NCBI GenBank assembly: GCA_029168955.1
Contig: JAPDOI010001836.1
Span: 62,001-126,000 of the forward strand
DNA from: Aplectana chamaeleonis
Lineage: Eukaryota; Nematoda; Chromadorea; Rhabditida; Cosmocercidae
Reading direction: 5' to 3'
Length of the DNA stretch: 64,000 bases
Shown: in pieces, positions 11,306-24,100 of the stretch
How the letters are laid out: the number at the start of each line of letters is the position of its first letter
Numbering within the stretch: position 1 is the stretch's first letter
The notes under the pieces: generated by a model
Told to the model about the DNA's origin: nothing
The model's database searches: none
The model's input: only the letters and a program-made list of their open reading frames with translations
Translations under genes and position numbers: made by a program

Positions 11306-12816
11306 GCCCCGGCGACGCGGCCTGTGGCGGCCCTCTCTCATCCGTTCTCTCCCACCCCATGTGCCAGCCATCGGCCTTCTCTTGACCACTGTCCGATAGC
11401 CCGCATCACCAGCGATCATGCTCTGAGACTTTGAGTTTTTCTATCGTTTTGGCCTTCTTCAATTGTTTCGGTGTTAATTCAGGTGACATCGAATTGAGTA
11501 AAGTCAGGTGGTGTGTCAAGCTTTGCGAAATTCTTTGTGCTACCGAAAAAAAATTAAAAAACATCTCTACTATTTTTCATTGAAAAACAAATCGATGGGC
11601 CACTCCACTACTATCCAATACGGTTACACTTAAATTATCATCGAAACAACTCAAGACGGTGGAAAAAATTGAAAAAAATGGCTGACATCATACCGACGAT
11701 TGGACGGTGGCTATGCGAAGGTCGACGGCTGGCACATGGGGAGGGAGAGAACGGAAAAGAGAGAGCCGCCACAGACCGCGTCGCCGTGGTTCATAACGGT
11801 AGCAGCGAGTTCGGGTGTAAAGGGGAACTTGCTCTCTCTATCGAGTAGAAGCACTACAGTTCAGCGTTTTGCTGCCGTTGGTTGTTGCGGCACGTCTGTT
11901 ATTGTTGGGATTTCGAAATTCACGAATAACGGACCTGCTGCTGAAGCCCGCGGAAGCAAAAACGCCGAAATATAACTTAGGTCCATACCTTTATACTGCC
12001 TCGAGGAGCCTGTGCTGCACCCGTCCTTCACTAGCTGCTCCAGCAGCTGCTCTATCACTACATATGGGGCTTACCACATGGTGGGTAATTGCAACCTGCG
12101 GAGCGTCGTGAAGGCAACTTCTTTACTGCAAACAAGGAACAGCAGGACACTTTGTTTCAAGGCGACGGCGGTATCTCAATGTATCATAGAACAGCAGGTC
12201 AACGATCGCAGCAGTTGGGGTCACGGATTCCTAGCACTTGTGGCAGCAGTCGAGCCACTGATCCTGAGAAATGCCTTTGAAAACCATGCTTGTCTTGTTG
12301 TTCATTTATTTTGAGTAACAGCCTTTGACAATCGTTTTTTAATGGTCGAAAGTGCCAAACTTCTTTCATTTGTATTCCGCAAGGATCCTCTCAGCTGGTT
12401 TCAATCGGTTGAGTTCGTTAATTGATGTATCTGAAGGCAGTGTTCGCGATTGGACGTGATCGTCGAGTTTCCTTCTCCAGTAAAGTTTTTTTTTGGGCTC
12501 AGAAAATTAAGACATATACGATAGACTCGTGACCCGTTTGGGGTCAAATTTACAACCCCAGGTTGGCTACTCTTGCTGGTGCACAATTTGTCTGCACGGC
12601 GTTGATAATTTGCAGTATGAGGTTTCATTAGCTTTCCCAAAATCTATTTTCAATCAATGGCAATGGCAGTCAACCTGGCAGGTCTGATTTTTCTGTTTCC
12701 GTTGAATTAAACCTTAACGTTTGTGTTTGTTATCTTTTTTTGTCATCTTTGATAAGTCCTTTTTGATCACTCCATTACTGGCTCGGCATGTCAGAGAAGT
12801 TTGACCAGGCATGGTA
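11306..12816. other. No recognisable gene
   Basis: Intergenic or intronic sequence. Near 12,428 a partial MITE-B-like end (GAAGGCAGTGTTCGCGAT) is visible; its partner end was not found. No protein family was recognised in either strand. Confidence 0.45.
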
Positions 12817-15025
12817 TAGAACTCGGGGGTGGTAGTAAATGGGGTGTTAAACGCGAATAAACCGCCACCTCCAAGCCGCCAACATAACGCGACATAAATG
12901 CAGTAGAGCCGCCAAATTAACGCGAACAAACCGCCACCTCCTGGGCGGCAACGAACCGCGACATAGGTGCCACGGTTTGCTGCCGGTTCAACGAAAGCTG
13001 CCCTCTGCTTACACATACGTTATGCGTGACCTTCGTCTGCATAAGTATTTTCTACACTCGGACACGAACGACGTTTACGGTGGAAAGACGAGGGATCGGA
13101 AAGATCATACAAGTAAAGCTATTTACTTTATTTGTTAGGAAGAGCATTCAAAGGGAACTTCGTAATATTTCGCTTGTTCGAAACACGATCAGAACGCAAT
13201 TTTTTAAATTTTCCTTGGAAATCCTAATTCTCGTAATTTTTTATGAGCTCCGTGAGTTTTCAGGACCACTCTCGAAAAGACATGTTAGGTTAATCATTAG
13301 CCTCAATCAATCAAATGGGCGTGATCTGACAAAAGTTTGCATTTGTAGTTACTTTGTTAACTTTTTGTTTAATTTCTTTAAACAAAAGTTTTTTTTTTGA
13401 AAAACAAAAAATTTCTCCAAAGGAAATTTCGAGCGATTGAAAATTCGAAAATTTCTAGATGAATGATTTAGGTGTTCTTGGGTAGGTAACGCTAGGTGCG
13501 AAAAAGGCATTCCGAAACTCGTCGAGTAATTCATAATTTCAAAGAATATCCTGTATTCAACTGAAATGGATATTTAAAAACTTATAAGAATGATGATAAA
13601 CTAGATAGTCTATTTTCGTTCTTGAAAAAGAATTCGAGTGTTTTTTTAGAAGTGTGCAACTGAAGTCTGGCGTCCGAGATTGGGGTAATGGTGTGGTTTC
13701 GGTCATTGATGCAGTTGAATTTGTGAAGTGTTTGCCGTCTTCTCAAAATGAAACTAATCTCCCGCCCGCAGTTAAAATATATAGAAACACTGTTACACAC
13801 TCATATGCGTATTATGCAAGGAAAAGATTTTGTGCACATATTTCAAGGTAAGAATTTGAAACACTTCGAGCGGCTCTACCAATGCACCAAAGCAAGTGCG
13901 TCGCGGACTCTCGAAAAAAAATAAGAGGCCACGATGGCACTGATCTGGCAGTGAAAGAGGAGTATTCGAATCTTGCAGAAAAAGGAGAACAAACACAGTG
14001 GTTTTAGAAACAAGTTCGCATTTCTTTCCCACAAAACTCGCCCGATACGCCCCGGCTAATGCTGATTAAACATTACTAAAGCATCAAATCACTTGAAAAT
14101 CAGTCGCTTGGGAATTTTTCACTTTTTTGCACTAAAAAAGTTCTGGAAACTTGTTCGAAACGCGAGCAAGCATATAATTTACTACATACTCCTCATAGCC
14201 TGTGCTATGCGATGAATTATGAAAATGAAACTAACCTGATAATAGCGAAGCGAATGAATTTCGGAAGAAAATAATCAAAAGCGGGAGAAGTGTCGGCGCT
14301 CGCCAAAAAATTAACAGCTGATTGGGAGGGATTGATTAGTGCCACCAAAAAAGACGGCGACGTGTTTCAGCAATGATCCCTGCTTTGTTTTTGATCCCTC
14401 ATCACCCGTTTCCCTGGCGGAAGCGGTTAAAAGACTATCCCTTGAAACACCTTTCAGTTTTAAAGATAGGCTGACGTCCTGAATCAAAATGGCTAACAGT
14501 GCTATGAAACTTCCTTAACCCTCTGCATTAATTAATCTCGTACTTGCCCTCAGTATAGATGGTCAAAACTATTCCCACTGTATCTTGCTAACCGCATCCA
14601 AAAACTCCTCGGGAGGAGTTTCTCGTTAACCGCCAGTTCCTCTCGCATTTCAGCACTATTTCCGTGCTCCGCCAGTTCCTCTCGCATTTCAGCACTATTT
14701 CCGTGCTGTCTGTGAGAGTATTTTAAACGCGAACTTACCGCGAGGATGCCACATGTCGGAATTTTAGAGAAAAAACAGACCTGAAAACGTTTTGAAATTG
14801 CTATTTTTCGTAACAAAGGTTACAATTGTCGCTTTTTCGAGGCGTTTTCATTGAAAGTGTAACAAACGCCTACCACTGTGGGATGTTAGGGTGAAACTAG
14901 AGCGAATTCTCTCCCACTTCTTAGGAGTCCTGCTCAGATTCTGTTGTGGTTAAACTCGCGTTTAGCGCGAACTTAACGCCTGTTAACTCGCGTTTAACAC
15001 CCCCAATTACTACCACCCCGGATTC
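12817..15025. mobile_element. Candidate 2.2-kb TIR element
   Basis: The left end (CGGGGGTGGTAGTAAATGGG then GTGTTAAACGCGA) is repeated in inverted orientation at the right end (reverse complement CCGGGGTGGTAGTAATTGGG, GTGTTAAACGCGAG). Just inside each end, AACGCGAA/CGCGTTTA words are iterated; on the left a ~68-bp unit with ACCGCCACCTCC occurs twice. The interior shows no transposase, so it is presumably non-autonomous. Neither target duplication nor exact ends could be fixed. Confidence 0.55.
14631..14707. repeat. 39-bp tandem duplication
   Basis: Two identical head-to-tail copies of a 39-bp unit beginning CGCCAGTTCCTCTCGCATTT, starting at 14,631 and 14,670. It lies inside the 2.2-kb TIR element. 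Confidence 0.9.
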
Positions 15026-15472
15026 CTAGCGGCTGGGTTGTGCAGTTCTGCAAAGATTCTGAGCCTTTTGTCTTGACCACTCCAGGTCTAGAACTACTTC
15101 TTCGATCGCGAACACTGTTTTCAAAACTATTTCCATCATTGTAAGAAAAAAAAGGAATTTCGTGCAATATTCTTCGTTAGCATTTTGCCACGCGTTCATA
15201 ATAAAGTTTTTTAAAAATTTTGATATTTCCACATCTTCAAATCCACCCTTCATTCCTCACACTAATTAGTTTAACCACAGATTCGAGCCATAAGATGCAA
15301 ATTGCTGCAACCTCGATTTCCCGCTGCTCTTTGAAATCGTCTTCTCAGCCTCTGTGAGCATAGTGAGAGGAGTGAGAGGAGCAAAAAGAGCTTTTTTGTC
15401 CGCAACTGGACAGAAACATGAGTAAATGCGTGAAGTCTCTGTTTCGCAGAATAATCAATCCGCACGTGTTAG

Positions 15473-16445
15473 TTAAAGGCACAGTCCTTTATCAAAATCT
15501 CATTTCAATTTTTCGCACATCTTGGAGAACATTTTGTGGTGATCATAGCGGAGTCTCCAGAATCGCTCAGAACCCACTGCACCCGGAGTTGGAGTCCTCT
15601 AAAGATTTTGTGTTCGAACGATAAATAATTCGTGGACGAGTTGTCCCGAGCTTGTTTTTCCTCGTCGTTCACAGAACTCGCACCGGAGCAGACCACACTA
15701 TAAAGCTAGACCGATAACAAATATGTAGAAGAACGTGGGATTCAGATAAAAATCTATTTTGCGTCTCGTTCCTATTGAGATCGAAAACCCTGTTGTGGGC
15801 GGAGGGGATGGCTGCTGATTTGGGAGCGGAGGGAGTGGGTGTTCGATGATTCTACCTTATTCTTAGAGGCAGTGTCCACGATAAAAACCATGTCTGATTT
15901 TTTGGTGGAGATCGGCAGCTGCTGGGCCTAGCGCAACCCTAAAGTTGAAAAAACTAAGAAAAATGAGCTTGGAACGGTCCCCTACGGTCCCAAAGTTGGA
16001 CGCCCGTCAGATCGTCATACCCAGATGCACTTTCCACGCCCACCGACGTGAATAAATGAATGCTCGAGATTGTGAGATGAGCGATGATTTCCGATCAATA
16101 GCCCCGTTCTTCCCTTCATTCTCAACTTATCTCTTTACTCAGGTCAGCTCGCATACATCGGCTGCGAAAGACGGAATTTAGAAGCCTCGGAAAACTCGTC
16201 CACCATGTTTCCTTAGCTCAATTTTGACGGACCATAACTCCATTTCCAGAAGGCCTTGTGCGATTACAGAGACATCATTGGAATCAGCATTGAGCCGTTT
16301 TCAAGATAGGCGGAAAAACAGAAAAACGATTTCCATTGTGAACACTGCCTTTAAGAGTTGAGATTCCGTGTTTGGCAGGGTTGCTGCACGCTGTGGCCGG
16401 ACCATAATATCGAATTTTACCCACGAGCTGGGACTGTGCCTTTGA
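15473..16445. mobile_element. MITE-A copy 1, split by MITE-B
   Basis: The ends are TTAAAGGCACAGTCC (15,473) and GGACTGTGCCTTTGA (to ~16,445). Removing the MITE-B insertion at 15,863-16,354 leaves ~481 bp, close to the 489 bp of the uninterrupted copy at 19,806-20,294. Internal identity includes GTGGACGAGTTGTC in both copies. Confidence 0.7.
15863..16354. mobile_element. MITE-B copy 1
   Basis: TIRs: TTAGAGGCAGTGTCCACGAT at the left and ATTGTGAACACTGCCTTTAA at the right. About 490 bp and non-coding. It is inserted within MITE-A copy 1. The family is also seen at 20,292, 24,770, 52,687 and 54,678. Confidence 0.75.
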
Positions 16446-16581
16446 TAATCTCGGAAACACAACAATACCCGGAACGAAAAATAACTTTCATTTTGAAAAC
16501 CAGCAGTGATACACGATTGAGATCGAAGTCATTACATAACTTGAATAAGGGAAGCACTATCGATATCAGTAGTCCGTACAT

Positions 16582-16766
16582 TCAGACATGTTCTCGAACC
16601 ATCTCATTCAATTGTGAATTGGAAGAATTGGCTCGAAATGATGGCGGACAGTACTTCTCGTCCGATGCATCCCAACAGTCCTCGTTTCCATCGCACAAAC
16701 CTCCCGGAGCCACACACTTCTTATTGTCGTGGCACTGGAATTGTCCCGGAAGGCAAATACGAGGAG
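16582..16766 (-). CDS. LRP-like receptor, exon 6 (complete LDLa module)
   Basis: The acceptor GACTCTTTCAG ends at 16,767; the exon starts with two bases that complete a Pro codon with exon 5. It encodes RICLPGQFQC, then CVAPGGLCDGNEDC, then DASDEKYC: a full six-cysteine LDLa module with the calcium-binding DGNED and DASDE acidic residues. After the module the frame reads PPSFRANSSNSQLNEM and reaches TGA at 16,582. Either this is the true C-terminus, or a donor (for example ATG|GTTCGA just before) leads on to more exons that I could not find downstream. LDLa modules bind ligands outside the cell. The product is LRP-family by domain order; the exact orthologue is not determined. Confidence 0.85.
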
Positions 16767-16845
16767 CTGAAAGAGTCGGATTGCACATTCCCTTCCCTGT
16801 GCCAGGGTCTCGTCGACATACGAAGAGTGTAAAGGCGGTTTCATA

Positions 16846-16932
16846 CTTCCCGCGGCACGCGACCGCGACAGTGCTTACAAGGCATATTGATTTCCGGTCA
16901 GTACGGATGATAAACACTGCGTCGCGTCGCCC
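16846..16932. repeat. Dispersed repeat shared with 58,418-58,508
   Basis: CATACTTCCCGCGGCACGCG...GACAGTGC...TTTCCGGTCAGTACGGATGA resembles 58,418-58,508 (CATATTTCTCGCGACGCG...GACAGTGC...TTTTCGGTCGGTATAGATGA) over ~90 bp. It lies in the 471-nt intron between LRP exons 5 and 6. Confidence 0.55.
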
Positions 16933-17237
16933 ATCATTGGGAGAATGAGTATGATCCCACCCTGACACATAGACGGACATTCCATTCGTAGCGGATATTC
17001 AGGAGGTCTCACCACCATGCGGAAGTCAGCGGTTTGAAAGGTTAGTAACAAGGTAATGAACAAATTCTGATGAAGTACATGTTAATGATGGAAATGTTAG
17101 CTGGAAAACAAACAGGATCAATGACATGCTGGCGAATTGTAGCTGAATAGAGGAAATCATGACGTCATCCAGGATCGGGTTTTCGGGAACAGCATGCGAT
17201 CGGATGGAAGACTCGTTGCAGTACGACGGAAACTCAC

Positions 17238-17308
17238 GGCAGTTCATCTCGTCCACGTGACTGCTGCAGTGTGAAATGCCGTCACAAAGGTATAGCATCG
17301 ACACACAT
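17238..17308 (-). CDS. LRP-like receptor, exon 5 (second half of split LDLa)
   Basis: A 71-nt exon: acceptor GTATCTGTTTCAG ending at 17,309, consensus donor C|GTGAGT at 17,238/17,237. It starts with one base that completes a Lys codon begun by exon 4, 36 kb away, then encodes CVSMLYLCDGISHC and SSHVDEMNC. These supply cysteines 3-6 of an LDLa module whose cysteines 1-2 are at the end of exon 4. It ends with one base; exon 6 supplies the other two (phase match). The intron to exon 6 is 471 nt. Confidence 0.87.
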
Positions 17309-18447
17309 CTGAAACAGATACGCTCTAAACAGATAAAACCTTTACAAGACCAATAGTTGAAACTCAACCACACTACATAGGGTGAGTGTGGTCACAGTCC
17401 CCCGTACGCATACGATGGTTAATTTTATTGACATGATCTTTTTTCAAATATCTTGGCTCTTCTTGGAAAAATCACTTTCATCTTCTCATATGGTTTCGGA
17501 GTAATATTGTGATTATGTTTGGATATGCTTTTGGGCAGGACAACAACATGAGGGTACATAGATAGAGAAGTTTGCTCAAAAGCAATCGCAATCTGTTACT
17601 TTTCCTAATCTTGAATTCTTTTTTTTCGATTTTGGATCCTTTCTTGATTATTTTTGTATTTAGCAAGACGTATAATTTACTCGGAAGAGGAACTTCGTCC
17701 CATAGTGACCAAAGATCTATAAAAGCAGGCAAAAGTATCGAAACACCCCATTGCGTGGGGTTCGATCCTTCGCGTACACTCTTTTGCATCGTGAACGGTA
17801 ATGTAATAACCAAATTGTAAAATACATAGATATGCTGATTAGCAGTTTATTAGAAAGCCAGCACAGTTTTGAAGTAAGATTTTTCCCAATATAGCTTACA
17901 AGACGAAGCTTTACAGCATTTTGGAGCATTGAAGGCACTTTGTCGAATTACATCGAATTTCTCGTAGCGGCTTCCGTTATTACCCAAACTTCTAAGTAGA
18001 ACTGAATGGCCATTGGGTGAGCTCTATGGATATTTTTGGGCAAATGTGAAAGGAGGTTTCGTTCGAGTTTGCAGGGCAAGCATCTTCTATGCGGCAGTGT
18101 GATATTTTGCACCTGAAAAGCTGTATGACTAACGAGGGAAGTGTACAAAGCGTATGTCGGATCTGAGGAAACGAATTGGATCACTAGTATCTCTTGGGTG
18201 TCTATAGTAAAACTGCACAATACTCCGTCCCAAGCCGCTGGTTCCGAGAATTTATAGGCTCAAAACGGTCGTTCTTTGTGCTTTTGGTACCTTCCAAAAT
18301 GCTCAGTAAACTTCCAAAAATCTGGAAACGGACCTCTTAATTGTGATAAGCGCCCAAAACAACCACCCTGAGCGAAGTTGGGTGGAGCCAAATTTTCCAA
18401 ACTTTGTGCAGACTGATGGTGTTTTGGACTTTTCTGTTGAGCGTTTA

Positions 18448-19747
18448 GGGGAGGGGGAGGGGGAGGTAAGCGTTATGCCCGAAATGGGCGGGGCAGGGGC
18501 GGAGTCGGCTGTCACAAGGTACCCAGCTGGCCGGTCGTAAACGGAGGCGCGAACGAAGGTGCGAGGAACGCAGTTATGGCGTCGCTCTCACTACGTCATC
18601 TCCGACCAACAAACGAGCTACTCAAGCCAGTCGATTCAATTTTATGAAGGGATTCGTGAAAATTCAGCTTCCTGGCCAAAGTGTCGGTTTGGCGATGCCA
18701 TATCTCCGAGAAATTAGTGGTCAAACAAATTTCCAAAATTATCTTGGAATAATCTCCAAGTTCTCCTTTCTTCAGACCAAGGCATCGTTGAATATATTCA
18801 TTTTATTCAAGGCCTGTTGGTAGGTGGATCCTACCTACCAACAGGTTTTGAATAAAAGAATCCATTTACCAACCTCGTCTGGCACAATGTCATTATACTT
18901 ATCTTAGAATATATTTGAAAATAATCCAGCATGAAATAACCTGAGGTCATCGGCATCGACGATCTCTATTATCAAGAATATCCGCTGGCCTGAAATTGAA
19001 TTTCAATCAATGAACCTTCGGATTTATGGGCACATCTAGTCAAAAACATTAACTAAAGTGTATTGTTTCATTGCTCAACGGTTTTTATTAGGTAAATATG
19101 CATTAATTCCTTCCCCTGAATGTCGATGATTTTTGACTGCTCGGCATGACGCTGCGATCTTTTTGGTCGGCGCTGTGCACGTGTGCACGAACTGGCTTCT
19201 TTGGGCCCTAGAAACTCCAATTCTAGCCCATTTTTTCGCCGCGCTACCTTCATAGATTTTCAGCTATTTTTGATCGAAGCTGATTTTTGTAGTTTTTTCG
19301 ATAACGTTTTTCATCGTGACCAATGCCTTTAAATATGAATCGAATATCTGAAAAAAAGAAAAACTGAATTCACTAGGTAAATCCAATTTTTTAAAAGTCA
19401 AAGTAAGAAGCTACCGAACAAATAGGATATTTAAATCCTTAATATTCGGAGTACTCCTGTATTCTTGCTCAACTATTAATTCTATTCGGTTCCAAGTCTA
19501 CCGTTCCCGAACTCCTTTGCAGTTGATATTGTCCCATCTCACCACACTTTCATTTTTCTTCTTTTTTCTCTTCGTCAGTCGGGTTGAATGGTTTGTTAGT
19601 TAGTCGACGCTGTCATAGTGAGAGCGACGCTATTATTGCGTTCCTCGCACATTCGTTCGCGCCCCCGTTTACGACAGGCCACCTGAGCAGCTGGTGACAG
19701 CCGACTCCACCCCCGCCCCGCCCATTTCGGGCATAACGCAGCACACC
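18448..19747. mobile_element. 1.3-kb foldback element inserted in repeat R
   Basis: Arms of ~130 bp (18,471-18,600 and the reverse complement at 19,612-19,740) share GCGTTATGCCCGAAATGGGC, GGCGGAGTCGGCTGTCAC-type and GCGTCGCTCTCACTA blocks. CGTTTA occurs immediately on both sides (18,442-18,447; 19,748-19,753) and once at the matching site of the intact repeat R, so it is a likely target duplication. The interior holds a hairpin at ~18,806-18,857 (CCTGTTGGTAGGT/ACCTACCAACAGG) and a repeat-C copy (18,945-19,330). Confidence 0.75.
18945..19330. repeat. Repeat C, copy 1
   Basis: Matches 52,090-52,472: CATCGGCATCGA, GATCTCTA, TGAAATTGAATTTCAATCAA, GATCTTTTTGGTCGGCGCTG, ending CGATAACGTTTTTCATCGTG next to a degenerate MITE-like end (CAATGCCTTTAAA). 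The encoded short minus-strand frame (LELEFLGPK, RRPKRSQ) is shared with copy 2 but looks incidental. Confidence 0.7.
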
Positions 19748-19805
19748 CGTTTAAGGGTTCTGAAAGCGCTTCAGGAAAATGTTACAGATTTGACCTAAAA
19801 TTTCC

Positions 19806-20294
19806 TTAAAGGCACAGGACACCCAAGAAATTTGTTTTCAGACTTCATGCCTATCTTGGAAAGAGTCACACGCTGATCACAGTAGTATCTCTGATATCGT
19901 TCAAGGCCCCTTTGGACAGAGTTATGGCCCTTCAAAGATGCCTAGATTTTGAGGGTGAAAAATTGGTGGACGAGTTGTCACAGGCCTGTATTTTTCTTCA
20001 TTCGCAATCGTTGCGTGAGAGAAAGCCAGGATAAGGAGACAGTCCGGTAGTGGGCTGAAGAACGATGACTTGTTGGAATTCATCCATCCATCGAGCCGCT
20101 ATCGAGTTCAAAAATCTGTTAGGGGGTCGGGCCTGTGGTGGTGAGCGAAGGGGGTCGGGCCTGTGGTGGTCGCTTATATCTCGCTTGTTTGGAGGAATTG
20201 AGATCTCGCATTAAACACGTGTTATACAGGAGGGGTCTACTACACAATTACATGAAAATCTCAAAATTCATCTCTGAGGGTGTACTGTGCCTTT
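19806..20294. mobile_element. MITE-A copy 2 (intact)
   Basis: Ends TTAAAGGCACAG and CTGTGCCTTTAA, 489 bp, inserted in repeat R. Near its right end a 27-bp unit GGGGGTCGGGCCTGTGGTGG is tandemly duplicated (20,113-20,172). Its right end directly abuts MITE-B copy 2, the two sharing TTTAAAGGCA. Confidence 0.75.
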
Positions 20295-20784
20295 AAAGGC
20301 AGTGTTTACGATGGTTTTCGTTCCCGAGTTTTCCACTCAAAACAGTGCGTTGGCTACCAAGTGCTACCAAAATTACGAAGAAACGGCGAGAAACGCACTA
20401 AAACGTCTTATTTCAGAGATATTGTTCTCTGGCCTGGACTAGTTGTCCGACTGGATGAACATGTTCACGGTGGTTGTCACCGGTGAAAAATGGGGCTAAT
20501 CAAAAATGGAAGAATATTTTGGGCCAAACAGTATTAGTTAGGGTCCGAAGGAAAGAACGGAACAAAACAGAATAGAAAATTGCAAAAGACGGGTCCACAA
20601 AAGATATCATTGTCGCAACAAACAGTTCCATTGAGAGTAAAGAAAAGGGGTGAGAGTAAAGGATTTCGTGCCCTTCCAGTGCGTTTTCCTCGATTTATTC
20701 GTTATTTCTGTTCTACTCAGGGGCCAAACAATCGATTTAGCGATTAATCTCAAAGTCGAGGATTATCGTGAACACTGCCTTTAA
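20292..20784. mobile_element. MITE-B copy 2 (intact)
   Basis: TIRs TTTAAAGGCAGTGTTTACGA and ATCGTGAACACTGCCTTTAA; ~490 bp. The left third (AAACAGTGCGTTGGCTACCA, CTGGCCTGGACTAGTTGTCC) matches the copy at 54,678-55,100. No coding capacity. Confidence 0.8.
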
Positions 20785-21169
20785 GGGTTTTTTTTCGGAG
20801 CGCCGATCACGAATCTAAGGTTTATTTGGCGATTTTCCGAAGCTCCCGTCTCAATTCGCTCAAAGTATCCCAGCGGGGGGAGATTTTGAGGGCAAAACTC
20901 CACTTTCGAGATTTCCGGATTTCTTCGATAGATGGGACTCAAAATCGCTCCCTACTGGTAATTTGATGCGCTTAACACGAATCTGAGATCCGTTTACCAC
21001 TTGTCCACAGATTACCGTAGATCGCGATAGGTATACGGTAGTTTGATCAGTCTTAGATTTGACTCAAAATTCGTATGCGTGGGTTATTCCGGATGGTGAA
21101 TTTGGAATTGATGTCCTTTTTTCCGGTTTTCGAACTACTAAGGTATGGTGTGTTACATTAATGGCGTAC

Positions 21170-24100
21170 ATGACTTACTTACTTGACTTAATCGGTTGGC
21201 GTCATTCCGCATCTTCACCGAGGTGTGCCGTCCTAGTAGTCAGCCGTGTCCATTTTTCACGGTCTTCAGCCACAATTTAAACACATTCCATCCAGCTGTC
21301 ACTATTCCATTTCCTGCGAAACGAAACATCGCGCCTGAACTGTCTTTCGATGCCGAGTGACTTCAAATCCTCTTTAACCACATCCGTCCAGAACTTTCGC
21401 CTACGCCCAGGTGGCCGTTTCCAGACAGGATTTGGAAGCATTCTTAAAGCGTGTTGTACGAGACGATCCGGCGTTCTTCTTAGTATATGCCCGAGCAGTC
21501 GAAGTCGACTTTCCATTGCTGCTTGAGATGGCGTTAGGAGATGCTGGCACCTCCCTCGTGTCAAGCGTTGCTGTACTGCGTCGATTTCCTTGTAAAGGTC
21601 TTCGTTATGGCATACACGCGGCCAGAAATATCCAAGAAAACGCCTAAAAAGCTTCCTCTCTGTGCAATCCGACCTTTTCATCTGCGTCTTCGATGCTGCC
21701 CACGTCTTCGATCCGTACATCATGATAGGGCGAATAGCGGATAGGTAGACGCGCAACTTGACCTCCTTCGCGATGGTGGTAAACCACAAACACTTGGTTA
21801 GAGAATTGAATGCAGACGTAGCTTTCGCACATCGTTGTCGAATATCCACTGCATAACTACCATCGTTCTTCAGCAAACAGCCCAAATAACAGAAATCGTC
21901 CACCAGTTCGATACGTTGTCCGTCCACACAAACTCCCTTTGAAGGCCTCTGAGAGACCCACATCTGCTTGCATTTGTCGGGACGAAGACGAAGTCCATAG
22001 GCTGCGGCATCCTTCGAAACGAGGTTCACAATCCTTTGCAGTTTTGCGTTGTTTTCAGCGAATAACACAATGTCGTCGGCGTACTCCAGGTCGACAAGGG
22101 AGCGTCCTGATGGTGTTAGGATCACATCCGCAGGAAACTGTTCTGCAACTCTACACATGATGTCATCAACGGCGAAGTTGAAAAGAAAAGGTCCTGCAAC
22201 AGCTCCTTGCCTTACTCCTGTTTTCACCTCGAAAGCTGATGTAAATCCGACAGGTGTGCGAACTGCTGCTGTTGCTCCTTTGTTCATCTCCTCGATTAAC
22301 CGAACATACTTTTCCGGGACTCCATCTGCTCGCAGGGCATTGAGCAATCGATCACGATGAGGAGAGTCGAACGCGGCTTCAAAGTCCAAAAAAGCAAGCT
22401 GTAATGGCTTCGAATACCGCTGCCACGATTCAATTACTCTTCTCACGACGAACACTCGGTCGATGGTCGATCTTCCAGGTCGAAAACCGGCTTGCTCATC
22501 TCTGGTCGTTCTTTCACGATGTTTGATAAGTCACTCGAGAATGATACGCTCTAAAATCTTGTACATGACACGAAGTAGAGAGATTCCTCTGTAGTTCTTA
22601 GGATCCGTGACGGATAGCTTCTTGTGAAGAGGTACGATGATCGCATGTGGTATCCTTTCGCTCATCCATATAGCACGGATGGTGTTGGTCATTTTACGAA
22701 TCCCAGACGGAGGAAGAGCTTTCAGCATTCCAGCAGTGATGTTGTCATCTCCACCTGCCTTTCCGTTATTCATTTTCCGGACACAATCCAAAACTTCAGA
22801 CTCAGTCGGCGGTTCTTCACTGACATCGTAATGTGCTCTCTGAACATGCGGGAGCTCAGGTACTGATGGCGCTGGACGATTCAGTAGTGAACTGAAGTAA
22901 TCCTTCCATATTGGCAGCGTCGCATCACCAACTGCAACTCCATTGGTAGTGTTCAAGACAGGAGAACATCTCTTCATCTTCCCGCTATACTGTCGCAGCA
23001 ACGTGTAGGCTTTCCTCGGATTCTTCTCCTCCCAAGCCTTCTCGAACGCCTTAGCTCTACACGTCCACTCTCGTTCGCGGTCACATTGAAGCTGCCGACG
23101 CCACTTCCTCCTCAGACGCTTCTCCTCCACTAAGTTTCCTGCAGTTCGGAGAGCACATACTCTGTTGAAGGTAGATGTTATTTCTTCTGAGACGTAGGCG
23201 AACTTCTTCTTAGGCTGTACAACCGGGAGTGCCTCTTTCGAAGCGTCCTGGATGCACTTGACAAAAGAATTCGCGTCGCAAAGTTTTTCTTAGTCCGTAC
23301 TCCGATGTGAATAGAAACGCGTTGTCGAAAATTCCTTCTGCACTCTTCATCTCTGAGACTTGTCATGTCAATCTTCTGGAGAGGCTGAGCCCCTCGCTTC
23401 CTATTATTCTCAATCCTTGCAGTGAAGTTCAACAGAACAGGACGGTGATCCGAATCGAATGCGACATCCCACACAGCTCTAGATCTTCGAATGTCCGATA
23501 CTGGAATATTCCTCGTCAGGACATAGTCAAGCTGTAGTTTCAAAGTTGTCATCTTCCGCTTCCGCTGCTCTTCTGGAGATAGCTGGGTTGGTCCCTGCCA
23601 CGTAAGCTGATGGCGGCGATGATTCCTCTTGAATGTCGATGCAATAATCAGACCACTGCGTTCACAAAAGTCGACAAGGGGGGTAGCCATTGTCCGATGT
23701 TTGCTCCACTGGGCAGAACCATTTACCGAGTACTTCGGATTCCTGATCAAGTCCCATCTTCACATTTGCGTCAATCCCCACGACAACAGCATGTTGACAA
23801 GGTATCCTGGCAAGCAACGTATTGAGTTCCTCACAAAACGCATCCTTCGAATTGTCTTCGGCGGTTTCAGTGGGCGCATGAGCACTCACTATCCACAGAT
23901 TGAATCCTCTGTGATCCCGAAATCGTACGAATGCATTCCGGCACGAGGTTGAGCCGAACTCCTTGACCATACCATTGAAATCCTTCCTTACAGCTATTGC
24001 ACAGCCTCCCACTCTCCTATCGTCAGCGTTACCGCAGTAGATGGTGTACTCTCCGACGTTGATGACGGGTCTATCCTTGAGGCGGGTTTCTTGCAAAGTA

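Noticed and set aside
16358..16948. Plus-strand open frame of 196 codons
   Set aside because: It is antisense to LRP exon 6 and shows no family similarity.
21411..22866. Plus-strand frames across the RTE element
   Set aside because: Complementary shadows of the minus-strand reverse transcriptase.
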